From Streptomyces sp. R302 (GTDB taxonomy: Bacteria > Actinomycetota > Actinomycetes > Streptomycetales > Streptomycetaceae): 64,000 bases of DNA. Shown here in pieces: positions 25,108 to 32,602 of the stretch; position 1 is the first letter of the stretch, and each line of letters starts with the position of its first letter. The translations under genes were made by a program, and so were the position numbers. The stretch is taken from positions 62,001-126,000 of the forward strand of contig NZ_JABBGE010000012.1 in assembly GCF_012927245.1 (NCBI RefSeq), read 5' to 3'. Below the pieces are notes generated by a model. That model was not told where the DNA came from. It did not search any database and saw nothing but the letters and a program-made list of their open reading frames with translations.

Positions 25108-25605
25108 TCACACGGCTGACAAGGACGCTCCCGCACCGGGCGGGAGGAGCGGGCCGCACTCCCACTGCTGGAAGATCAGCCGGGTCTCGACCCGGGCCAC
25201 CTCGCGCTGCGAGGTGAACTCGTCGAGCACGAGTCGTTGCAGGTCGGCGGGGTCGGCGACGGCCACGTGCACGAGGTAGTCGTCGGGTCCCGTGAGGTGG
25301 AAGAGCGCCCGGGACTCGGGCAGGGCCCGGATCCGGTCGACGAACGGACCGATCAGTTCGCGCCGGTGGGGCCGGACCTGGACGAGCAGCAGCGCCTCCA
25401 GACCGCGACCGAGTTTGGCCGGATCCAGTCGGAGCTGGTGGCCCAGGATCACCCCGGTGCGGCGGAGCCGGGCCACCCGGTCCAGGCAGGTGGAGGGGGC
25501 GACGCCGACCTCGGCGGCGAGTTCGCGGTAGGTGCTCCGGGCGTCGTTCTGCAGAAGGCGGAGAATGTGCAGATCGACCGTGTCCAGTACGACAGATTCG
25601 GCCAT
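25108..25605 (-). CDS. Lrp/AsnC family transcriptional regulator
   Basis: A 165-residue regulator with an AsnC helix-turn-helix (DLHILRLLQNDARSTYRELAAEVGVAPSTCLDRVARLRRTGVI region) and a RAM domain (ALFHLTGPDDYLVHVAVAD). The resemblance to BkdR-type amino-acid-responsive regulators is general. It is divergent from the trans-sulfuration enzyme, so control of that sulfur-amino-acid gene is the simplest inference. Confidence 0.92.
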   Translation of the reverse strand: MAESVVLDTVDLHILRLLQNDARSTYRELAAEVGVAPSTCLDRVARLRRTGVILGHQLRLDPAKLGRGLEALLLVQVRPHRRELIGPFVDRIRALPESRALFHLTGPDDYLVHVAVADPADLQRLVLDEFTSQREVARVETRLIFQQWECGPLLPPGAGASLSAV

Positions 25606-25665
25606 CTGCCGAACGTAGCACGGAGAGGCATCGCTACTTCCCGGTATCCGTTCAGAGTGCCGCCC

Positions 25666-26901
25666 ATGGACGCCATGGATCACGCCCCTTCGGCCACCCC
25701 GAAGGCGCTCGCCACCGAAGCCGTGCACGCCGGCCGGGAAGACCTCGCCGCGCTCGGGCTGCACGCCCCGCCGCTCGACCTGTCCACCACCTACCCCTCG
25801 TCCGACGCCCGGGCGGAGGCCGCCCGCATCGACGAGTTCGCCGCCACCGGCGCCCGGCCCGAAGGCCCGCCGGTCTACGCCCGGCTCGACAACCCGACCG
25901 TGGCCCGCTTCGAGGACGCCCTCGCCCGCCTGGAGGGCACCGAGGCCGCCGTCGCCTTCGCCAGCGGCATGGCGGCCCTGACCGCCGTCGTCCTGGCCCG
26001 CGCGAGCCAGGGCCTGCGGCACGTCGTGGCGGTCCGCCCGCTCTACGGCTGCAGCGACCACCTCCTGGACGCCGGGCTGCTCGGCACCGAGGTCACCTGG
26101 ACCGACCCGGCGGGCGTCGCCGACGCGATCCGCCCCGACACCGGCCTCGTGATGGTGGAGTCCCCGGCCAACCCGACCCTGGCCGAGGTCGACATCCGTG
26201 CCGTCGCCCACTCCTGCGGCTCGGTGCCGCTCCTGGTCGACAACACCTTCGCCACCCCGGTCCTGCAGCGCCCGGCAGGGCTCGGCGCGCGGATCGTCCT
26301 GCACAGCGCCACCAAGTACCTCGGCGGCCACGGCGACGTCATGGGCGGCGTCGTCGCCTGCGACGAGGAGTTCGCCCGCGAGCTGCGCCGGGTCCGCTTC
26401 GCCACCGGCGGGGTGCTCCACCCGTTCGCCGGCTACCTGCTGCTCCGGGGCCTCTCCACCCTCCCGGTCCGGGTGCGCGCGGCGTCGACCACCGCCGCCG
26501 AGCTGGTGCGCCGGCTCGCCACCGACCCGCGGATCGCCCGCGTCCACTACCCGGCGATCGGCGGGGCGATGATCGCCTTCGAGGTGTACGGGGACCCGCA
26601 CGAGGTGATCGCCGGCGTCCGGCTCATCACCCCGGCGGTCAGCCTCGGCAGCGTCGACACCCTGATCCAGCACCCCGCGTCCATCAGCCACCGCATCGTC
26701 CACGAGGGCGACCGCCGGGCGGCCGGCGTCAGCGACCGGCTGCTGCGGATGTCGGTGGGCCTGGAGGACGTCGAGGACCTGTGGCGCGACCTCACCGAAG
26801 CGCTCAGCGCTCGCTCCGCCGAGCCTGCGGGCGGGGCTGAGGGTGGGACTGCGGCAGGGACGGTTCGCTCCGTCGCGGTGCCGGGTCCAGCCGGGCGGTG
26901 A
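25666..26901 (+). CDS. Trans-sulfuration PLP enzyme (cystathionine gamma-synthase/lyase family)
   Basis: About 411 residues of the Cys/Met-metabolism PLP family. YARLDNPTVARFEDALARLEGTEAAVAFASGMAA, the VESPANP block and the PLP lysine in HSATKYLGGHGDVMGG are present, as is SLGSVDTLIQHPA near the end. The stretch usually found between HYP and the GGMLSFE-like strand, about 20-25 residues, is absent: here it reads VHYPAIGGAMIAFEVYG. Methionine gamma-lyase, cystathionine lyase or synthase activity cannot be told apart. A divergent Lrp-type regulator probably controls it. The 3' end overlaps the ACT-GNAT gene by 98 bp. Confidence 0.85.
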   Translation: MDAMDHAPSATPKALATEAVHAGREDLAALGLHAPPLDLSTTYPSSDARAEAARIDEFAATGARPEGPPVYARLDNPTVARFEDALARLEGTEAAVAFASGMAALTAVVLARASQGLRHVVAVRPLYGCSDHLLDAGLLGTEVTWTDPAGVADAIRPDTGLVMVESPANPTLAEVDIRAVAHSCGSVPLLVDNTFATPVLQRPAGLGARIVLHSATKYLGGHGDVMGGVVACDEEFARELRRVRFATGGVLHPFAGYLLLRGLSTLPVRVRAASTTAAELVRRLATDPRIARVHYPAIGGAMIAFEVYGDPHEVIAGVRLITPAVSLGSVDTLIQHPASISHRIVHEGDRRAAGVSDRLLRMSVGLEDVEDLWRDLTEALSARSAEPAGGAEGGTAAGTVRSVAVPGPAGR

Positions 26902-28219
26902 TCACCAGGGTGCCCTCCTCGATCTGGTAGTCGAGGGGCAGGCCCAGCGCCCGCATCGCCGCGACCATGCCGGTGTTGGAGGCCTGGGTCACGGCGTAGA
27001 CGCTCTCGCAACCGGCCTCCCCGGCCATCTCCACGAGCCGGCCGAGGAGTTCGGAGCCGACCCCGCGGCGCTGCCAGTCGTCCTCGACGAGCAGCGCCAC
27101 CTCGGTCTCGTCGCCGTCCCACAGCAGGTGGCCGAGGGCGACGAGCCGTCCGGAGGTGGTCTGCACGGCGAGGGTGCGGCCGAAGCGGGGGCTCAGCAGG
27201 TGGTCGAGGTACCGGTCCGTGTCGCCGACCGGCCCGTGGTAGCGCAGCCCCAGGGTGCGGGCCGAGCAGCGCTCGTGCAGGGCGCGGGCGGCGGGCAGGT
27301 CGCGCTGGTCGGCGCGGCGGACGGTGATCTCGTTGCCCTCGGGGAGGGTGAACACGTCCTGGCTGCGGGGCACCCGGGGGCCGAGCCGCGCGTCGAGTTC
27401 GACGAGCGCGCGGGCCCGGGCGAACTCGGTGGGGGTGAAGGGGAGATGGGGCCGCTCGATGAGCAGCGTGCCCCCGCCGGGGTCGCGCAGCTTCATCACG
27501 GTCTCCTCCAGGACGCCCTCGACGGGCGTCTCCTCGCCGGTGGGTCGTCCGGTGAGGGAGACCGCCGGGATCGAGTGCAGGGTGCACCGGCCGAGGAGCC
27601 GGCGCAGCGCGAGGGGGAGTTCGGCGGCGTCGAGCGCGGTGCGGGTGGCGAGGCCCAGGACGCGGGTGGGGGTGTCCACGAGGTCGTGGGCGTCGGCCCG
27701 TTCGGTCCAGGTGTCGCGTCCGCCGGCGGCGGCGGTCTCGCGGGCGAGGTCGGCGGCGGAGAGGCCGGCCGGGGCGCGGAGCAGGAACTCGTCGACCGTG
27801 CCCCGGGGCAGCGGGTGCGTCTGGAGGGTCAGGATGTCGACGCGGAGCCGGGCGAGCACCGTGCACAGCGCGGCCAGGCTGCCGGGGGCGTCGTCGACCG
27901 TGGTCCGCAGGCGCCACAGGGCGGTGCCGGTGGACTCCGGCGCGCTGTCGGGTGTCGGGGCGGGTGCGGGTGCGGGTGCGGGTGCGGGCGGGGGTGGGGC
28001 ATGGCTGTGCCTCCGTGCCCACCAGGTGTGGAAGCCCGCGGTGGCGACCAGCGCGATCGCCGAGAAGACCAGCAGGTGGGGGCCGTCGGGCCCCTTGACG
28101 ATGGTCTTGGCGATCGTGTCGGCCACCACCACGGCGGTGAACAGGGCCGCGAGCTCGATCAGATCGTGGCGCCAGTGGTGCGGGCGGCGGGTGCTCTTCG
28201 AGGACGTCACGTCGGTCAT
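26804..28219 (-). CDS. Membrane-anchored ACT domain-GNAT acetyltransferase fusion
   Basis: A 471-residue composite protein. Two hydrophobic helices (about residues 20-70) lead into a Pro-Ala repeat linker (APAPAPAP), an ACT-like region (WRLRTTVDDAPGSLAALCTVLARL, about 105-180), a middle domain, and a C-terminal GNAT fold with the acetyl-CoA loop VEDDWQRRGVGSELLGRLV. ACT-GNAT pairs in actinobacteria include protein lysine acetyltransferases tuned by amino acids; that role here is inference. The 98-bp 3' overlap with the trans-sulfuration gene involves low-complexity tails of both proteins. Confidence 0.8.
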   Translation of the reverse strand: MTDVTSSKSTRRPHHWRHDLIELAALFTAVVVADTIAKTIVKGPDGPHLLVFSAIALVATAGFHTWWARRHSHAPPPPAPAPAPAPAPTPDSAPESTGTALWRLRTTVDDAPGSLAALCTVLARLRVDILTLQTHPLPRGTVDEFLLRAPAGLSAADLARETAAAGGRDTWTERADAHDLVDTPTRVLGLATRTALDAAELPLALRRLLGRCTLHSIPAVSLTGRPTGEETPVEGVLEETVMKLRDPGGGTLLIERPHLPFTPTEFARARALVELDARLGPRVPRSQDVFTLPEGNEITVRRADQRDLPAARALHERCSARTLGLRYHGPVGDTDRYLDHLLSPRFGRTLAVQTTSGRLVALGHLLWDGDETEVALLVEDDWQRRGVGSELLGRLVEMAGEAGCESVYAVTQASNTGMVAAMRALGLPLDYQIEEGTLVITARLDPAPRRSEPSLPQSHPQPRPQARRSER

Positions 28220-28377
28220 GGCTTCACTGTGACCGAGCGGTGTTGCGTGATCACGAACGTTTTGTGACTGGCGGGTTACGTGGCGATCTGGAGGATTTCT
28301 GACCGATTCAGGCCATTTCTGTCTGGCCTTGATCGGCCCCCTGGCGCAGTCCGTTCCGCGGCGGATACCGCTCGGAG

Positions 28378-30000
28378 TTACTGCCCCACAAGGCCCGGCC
28401 ACAGCACCTTCGTGAACAGCACCGCGTCGTCGTCCGCGCGCAGCCGCACCGTCAGCTCCCCGCTCCCGCCGTCGATGTCCACCTCGCCGAAGTACTGCGG
28501 ACTCTCCATCGGCGACACGTTCGCCCGCTCGGGCGCCCGCACGAAGACCCGCTCCGGGCCGAAGGTCCCGTCCAGCTTGTTCGCCGGGAAGCCGCCCGCC
28601 GCCAGCGGGCCCGACACGAACTCCCAGAAGGGCGCGAAGTCCTGGAAGGCCGCGCGCTCCGGCGCGTAGTGCTGCGCGGAGGTGTGGTGGACGTCCGCGG
28701 TCAGCCAGACGGTGCCGGTGATCCGCCGGTGCTTGACGAAGCGCAGCAGCTCGGCGATCTGGAGCTCCCGCCCGAGCGGCGCGCCCGGGTCGCCCTGCGC
28801 GATCGCCTCGAAGGCGGCCGCCCCGTCCGGGACGACGAGCCCGATCGGCAGGTCGGCGGCGAGCACCTTCCACACCGCCCGGGAGGCCGCCAGCTCCCGC
28901 TTCAGCCAGGCGAGCTGCTCCGCCCCGAGGATGCCGGTGGTGTCGTCGGCCTGCCGGCCGGGCGAGTTGGCGTTGCGGTACGAGCGCATGTCGAGCACGA
29001 AGACGTCGAGCAGCGGCCCGTACCGCACCACCCGGTGCATCCGGCCGCCGCTCCCGACGCCCGTGCCGGGCCGCAGCGTGGAGACCGGGTAGTACTCGGA
29101 GAAGGCGCGGGACGCCCGGGCGGCGAGCACGTCCACGTCCTTCTCGGTGTAGCGCGGATCGTCGAGGATCTGCCCCGGGTACCAGTTGTTCCGCACCTCG
29201 TGGTCGTCCCACTGCGCCACCGTCGGCACCTGCGCGTTGAAGGCCCGGACGTTCCCGTCGAGCAGGTTGTAGCGGAAGGTGCCGCGGTACTCGTCGAGCG
29301 TCTCGGCGACCTTCGCCTTCTCCGGCGTCACCATATTGCGCCACACCCGCCCGTCGGGGAGCGTCACCGACGGTTGCAGCGGCCCGTCGGCGTACACGGC
29401 GTCACCGCTGCAGAGGAAGAAGTCGGGGTCGAGGCGGCGCATGGCCTCGAAGGCGCGGAAGCCGCCGATGTCGGGGTTGATGCCCCACCCCTGCCCGGCG
29501 ATGTCGCCGGACCAGAGGAACCGCACGCCGTCGCGGCGCCGTTCCGGAGCCGTACGGAAAGTGCCGGTGACCGCTTCGCTCGTACGCCGCGGGTCGTGCG
29601 GGTCGGCGAGGATGACCCGGTAGTGGATCTGCTCGCCGGCCGGCAGACCGTGGAGGGCCGTCGTCCCCGTGAAGTCGGTGCCCGGACCGAGGAGGGGCCC
29701 GGCGTGGCGGCGGGCCCGGCGGAACGACTCCGTCGCCGAGGTCTCGACGATCATCCGGGCCGGCCGGTCCGACCGCACCCACACGAGCCCCGAACGGGCG
29801 GTGACGTCGCCGGCCTGCACGCCCCACCGCGCCTCGGGACGCCCGGACAGGGCGAAGGCCGGCGCCGCGAACCCGGCACCGCCCAGGGCGAGTCCGGCGG
29901 AGACCGCGAGCGAGCCCCGCAGCAGAGCACGGCGCCCGGGCGCGGGCGCGGACGCGGACGAAGATACGGCGGGGCCGGAACCGATCGGGTTCATGGTCAT
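28378..30000 (-). CDS. phoD: Alkaline phosphatase D, Tat-exported
   Basis: A 540-residue PhoD-type phosphatase/phosphodiesterase. The N-terminus has a Tat-like signal (GRRALLRGSLAVSAGLALGG, about residues 22-41). Motifs DFFLCSGDAVYADGP, AQWDDHEVRNNW and WLTADVHHTSAQHY supply the Fe/Ca metal ligands. It releases phosphate outside the cell. GGAGG lies 6 nt before the first ATG (30000). A PHO box and a TAGGCA -10 lie upstream, so PhoP control during phosphate starvation is strongly suggested. Confidence 0.93.
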   Translation of the reverse strand: MTMNPIGSGPAVSSSASAPAPGRRALLRGSLAVSAGLALGGAGFAAPAFALSGRPEARWGVQAGDVTARSGLVWVRSDRPARMIVETSATESFRRARRHAGPLLGPGTDFTGTTALHGLPAGEQIHYRVILADPHDPRRTSEAVTGTFRTAPERRRDGVRFLWSGDIAGQGWGINPDIGGFRAFEAMRRLDPDFFLCSGDAVYADGPLQPSVTLPDGRVWRNMVTPEKAKVAETLDEYRGTFRYNLLDGNVRAFNAQVPTVAQWDDHEVRNNWYPGQILDDPRYTEKDVDVLAARASRAFSEYYPVSTLRPGTGVGSGGRMHRVVRYGPLLDVFVLDMRSYRNANSPGRQADDTTGILGAEQLAWLKRELAASRAVWKVLAADLPIGLVVPDGAAAFEAIAQGDPGAPLGRELQIAELLRFVKHRRITGTVWLTADVHHTSAQHYAPERAAFQDFAPFWEFVSGPLAAGGFPANKLDGTFGPERVFVRAPERANVSPMESPQYFGEVDIDGGSGELTVRLRADDDAVLFTKVLWPGLVGQ

Positions 30001-30117
30001 ACGGAGCCTCCGAGGGCGCGTCAGGACGACCGGACGTCACGGCTGCCGGACGTCAAGGCCGGTCACCGGTGCGCGAGTTCGCACCGGCCGCCCCCTGCCT
30101 AGCCGCCGGGAGCGGCG

Positions 30118-30139
30118 CTCGGGCGAACCCCGCGTGAAC
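30118..30139 (-). promoter_or_regulatory. PHO box (two 11-bp direct repeats) of phoD
   Basis: Read on the minus strand, GTTCACGCGGG (30139-30129) is followed at once by GTTCGCCCGAG (30128-30118). This is the arrangement of PhoP direct-repeat units in Streptomyces. A TAGGCA -10 lies 16 nt further on, so the box covers the -35 position. Confidence 0.75.
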
Positions 30140-30158
30140 AGCTCGCCCCGGCGTCCGC

Positions 30159-32555
30159 TCACCGCCCGCCGAGCGCCTCCGCCGTCCGCCGGATCCCCTC
30201 CGCGATCACCGCCGGCGCCAGATGCGCGTAGCCGAGCACGAGCCGTACCGCCCCGTCCGCCGGACGCGCCGTCCCGTACTCCTCCAGCGGGCGCACCACC
30301 ACCCCGGCGCCCGCCGCCCGCGCCACGAACCGTTCCGGGGGCCCGTACCGGGCCGGCAGGCACGCGATGACGTGCAGCCCCGCCGCGATGCCGGTCACCG
30401 ACGTCCCGGGGAAGTGCCGTTCCAGCGCGGCGAGCAGGGCGTCCCGCCGCTCGCGGTACGCCCGCTGGCAGCGGCGGAGCTGCCGGTCGTACGCCCCGCT
30501 GGTCACCAGGTGCGCCAGCGTCGCCTGGTCGAGCGAGGGGTGCCCGAGGTCCATGGTCCGCTTCCGCTCGACGACCTCCTCGACCAGCGCCTCCGGCAGC
30601 ACCGCCCAGCCGAGCCGCAGCCCGGGCGCGAGCGACTTGCTCACCGAGCCCGTGTACACGACCCGTTCGGGATCCAGGCCCTGGAGCGCGCCGACCGGCG
30701 CCCGGTCGTACCGGAAGTCGCCGTCGTAGTCGTCCTCCAGGACGTGGCCGTCCACCGCCCGCGCCCACTCCAGGAGCATCCCGCGCCGCTCCGCCGACCA
30801 CGCGATCCCCGAGGGGAACTGGTGCGCAGGCGTCACCACCACGGCCCGTACGTCCGCTGCGGCGAGCGGCCCGGGACGCAGCCCCTCCTCGTCGAGCGGC
30901 AACCAGACCGTGTCCAGGCCCGTGGCCGCGAAGAGCCGGCCGTGCTCCGGGCTGCCGGGGTCCTCCACGCCCACCGCGCGGTGCCCGCGCGCCCGCAGCA
31001 CCGTGCCGAGGAGCGTCGCCGCCTGCGCCACCCCCGAGCACACCACCAGCCGGCCGGGGTCCGCCACCACCCCCCGCCGCCGCGCGAGCAGCCCCGCGAG
31101 CGCGGCGCGCAGCACGGGCAGCCCGCGCGGATCCGGGTAGCCGAGCGCGCTGTGCGGCAACCCGGCGAGCACCGCCCGCTGCGCCGCCGCCCAGGCCGCA
31201 CGCGGAAAGAGCGACAGATCAGGCGTACCTGCCCGGAAGTCGACAAACACCCCGGGCACGGGCACGGAGACACCACCGGCCCCCGAAGCGCCGCCAGGAC
31301 CGAAGGCGCCGCCGGGTCCCGTGGTGCTCCCGGGTCCCGAGGCGCCCCGGGGTCCCGAAGTGCCGCCGGTCACCGAGGTGCCCCCGGGCCCCGAAGCGCC
31401 GCCGGTCACCGAGGTGCCGCTGGTACCCGAGGTACCCCCGGGACCGGAGGCGCCGCCAGGTCCCGAGGTACTGCTGGGCACCGAGGCGCCGTCAGGTCCC
31501 GTGGTACTGCCGGGCACTGGGGTACTGCCGGGTCCCGGGGTATTGCCAGGCATTGAGGTACTGGCGGGACTTGAGGTACTGCCGGGACCTGAGGCGCCGC
31601 CGGGACCTGAGGTACTGCCGGGACCTGAGGCGCCGCCGGGTCCCGAGGTACCTCCGGAACCCCAGGTGCTGTCGGGACCTGAGGCGCCGCCGGGACCTGA
31701 GGTACTGCCGGGACCTGAGGCACCGCCGGGTCCCGAGGTACCTCCGGAACCCCAGGCACTGCCAGGACCCCAGGCACTGCCGGGTCCCGAGGTACCCCCG
31801 GGACCCGAGGCGCCACCAGGTCCTGAGGTACCCCCAGGCCCCCAAGCACCACCGGGACCCCAGGCACCCCCGGGCACCGGGGCACCCCCGGGACCCCAAG
31901 CACCGCCGGGACCCCAGGCACTGCCAGGACCCCAGGCACTGCCAGGACCCGAGGCGGCGCCAGGCACCGACGCGCCCCCAGGACCCGCCGCCGCTGCGGC
32001 CGCCGCAGCCGTCCGCCCCGTACGCGCCGTGTCGGCGACCCAGGTTCCCGAGCCTCGGGCGCTGCGCAGGTAGCCCTCGGCCGTCAGCTGCTCGTACGCC
32101 TCCGTCACCAGGCCGCGGGAGACCCCCAGGTCGGCGGCGAGCGCCCGGCTCGACGGCAGCCGGGTGCCGGCCGCGAGCCGCCCGGAGCGCACCGCCTCGC
32201 GCAGCGCCTCCTGCAGGGCCCGGCCCCGTCGCCGGGCGGGCGCCCCGGCCGCCGGAAGCAGCAGCTCCCAGGCGGGCTGCGCCCCACCGTCCCGGTCGGG
32301 CGTCCGGGCCGCGCCCGAACCGGCCCCCGCCGGTGCCGCGTCCGAACCGGTCCCCGCCGGTGCCGCGTCCGAACCGGTCCTCGTCGGTGCCGTGCCCGAA
32401 CCGGTCCTCGTCGGTGCCGTGCCCGAACCGGTCCTCGTCGGTGCCGTGCCCGAACCGGTCCCCGTCGGTGCCGCGTCCGAGCCGGTCCCCGTCGGTGCCG
32501 TGCACGAACCGGCCCCCGTCGGTGCCGCGTCCGAAGTGGTCCCCGATGGCGTCAT
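30159..32555 (-). CDS. MocR/PdxR-type GntR regulator with aminotransferase domain and giant repeat linker
   Basis: A 798-residue MocR-family regulator. An N-terminal repeat of nine 9-residue units (about 5-85) precedes a GntR winged helix (LPSSRALAADLGVSRGLVTEAYEQL, about 100-175). Then come forty hexapeptides of the type GPG(G/S)(A/T)(S/W) (about 191-430) and a fold-type I aminotransferase-like domain with the PLP lysine in TGSVSKSLAPGLRLGW. MocR linkers are usually tens of residues. It faces an EamA transporter across 47 bp and probably regulates it. Family members sense PLP or amino-acid adducts. Confidence 0.88.
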   Translation of the reverse strand: MTPSGTTSDAAPTGAGSCTAPTGTGSDAAPTGTGSGTAPTRTGSGTAPTRTGSGTAPTRTGSDAAPAGTGSDAAPAGAGSGAARTPDRDGGAQPAWELLLPAAGAPARRRGRALQEALREAVRSGRLAAGTRLPSSRALAADLGVSRGLVTEAYEQLTAEGYLRSARGSGTWVADTARTGRTAAAAAAAAGPGGASVPGAASGPGSAWGPGSAWGPGGAWGPGGAPVPGGAWGPGGAWGPGGTSGPGGASGPGGTSGPGSAWGPGSAWGSGGTSGPGGASGPGSTSGPGGASGPDSTWGSGGTSGPGGASGPGSTSGPGGASGPGSTSSPASTSMPGNTPGPGSTPVPGSTTGPDGASVPSSTSGPGGASGPGGTSGTSGTSVTGGASGPGGTSVTGGTSGPRGASGPGSTTGPGGAFGPGGASGAGGVSVPVPGVFVDFRAGTPDLSLFPRAAWAAAQRAVLAGLPHSALGYPDPRGLPVLRAALAGLLARRRGVVADPGRLVVCSGVAQAATLLGTVLRARGHRAVGVEDPGSPEHGRLFAATGLDTVWLPLDEEGLRPGPLAAADVRAVVVTPAHQFPSGIAWSAERRGMLLEWARAVDGHVLEDDYDGDFRYDRAPVGALQGLDPERVVYTGSVSKSLAPGLRLGWAVLPEALVEEVVERKRTMDLGHPSLDQATLAHLVTSGAYDRQLRRCQRAYRERRDALLAALERHFPGTSVTGIAAGLHVIACLPARYGPPERFVARAAGAGVVVRPLEEYGTARPADGAVRLVLGYAHLAPAVIAEGIRRTAEALGGR
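31266..31985. repeat. 720-bp minisatellite: forty degenerate 18-bp units in the MocR linker
   Basis: The 18-bp unit encodes GPG(G/S)(A/T)(S/W/P) on the minus strand. All three minus frames and at least one plus frame (about 31321-32073, PGPEAPPGPEV pattern) stay open, which is why false collagen-like ORFs appear. Only the MocR frame joins two recognisable domains. Confidence 0.88.
32301..32543. repeat. Nine tandem 27-bp units in the MocR N-terminus
   Basis: Units such as ACCGGTCCTCGTCGGTGCCG with small changes repeat every 27 bp and encode RTGSGTAPT, GTGSDAAPA and relatives. Central copies are nearly identical, indicating recent expansion. Confidence 0.85.
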
Positions 32556-32602
32556 GGAAGTGGACCTTAACCGGGACCGCCCGGCTCCCTAGCGTCAGGT
32601 CC

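Noticed and set aside
31321..32073. Long plus-strand collagen-like frame (PGPEAPPGPEV repeats)
   Set aside because: It is the complement of the MocR linker minisatellite. The 18-bp period keeps several frames open; only the minus frame joins a helix-turn-helix to an aminotransferase domain.
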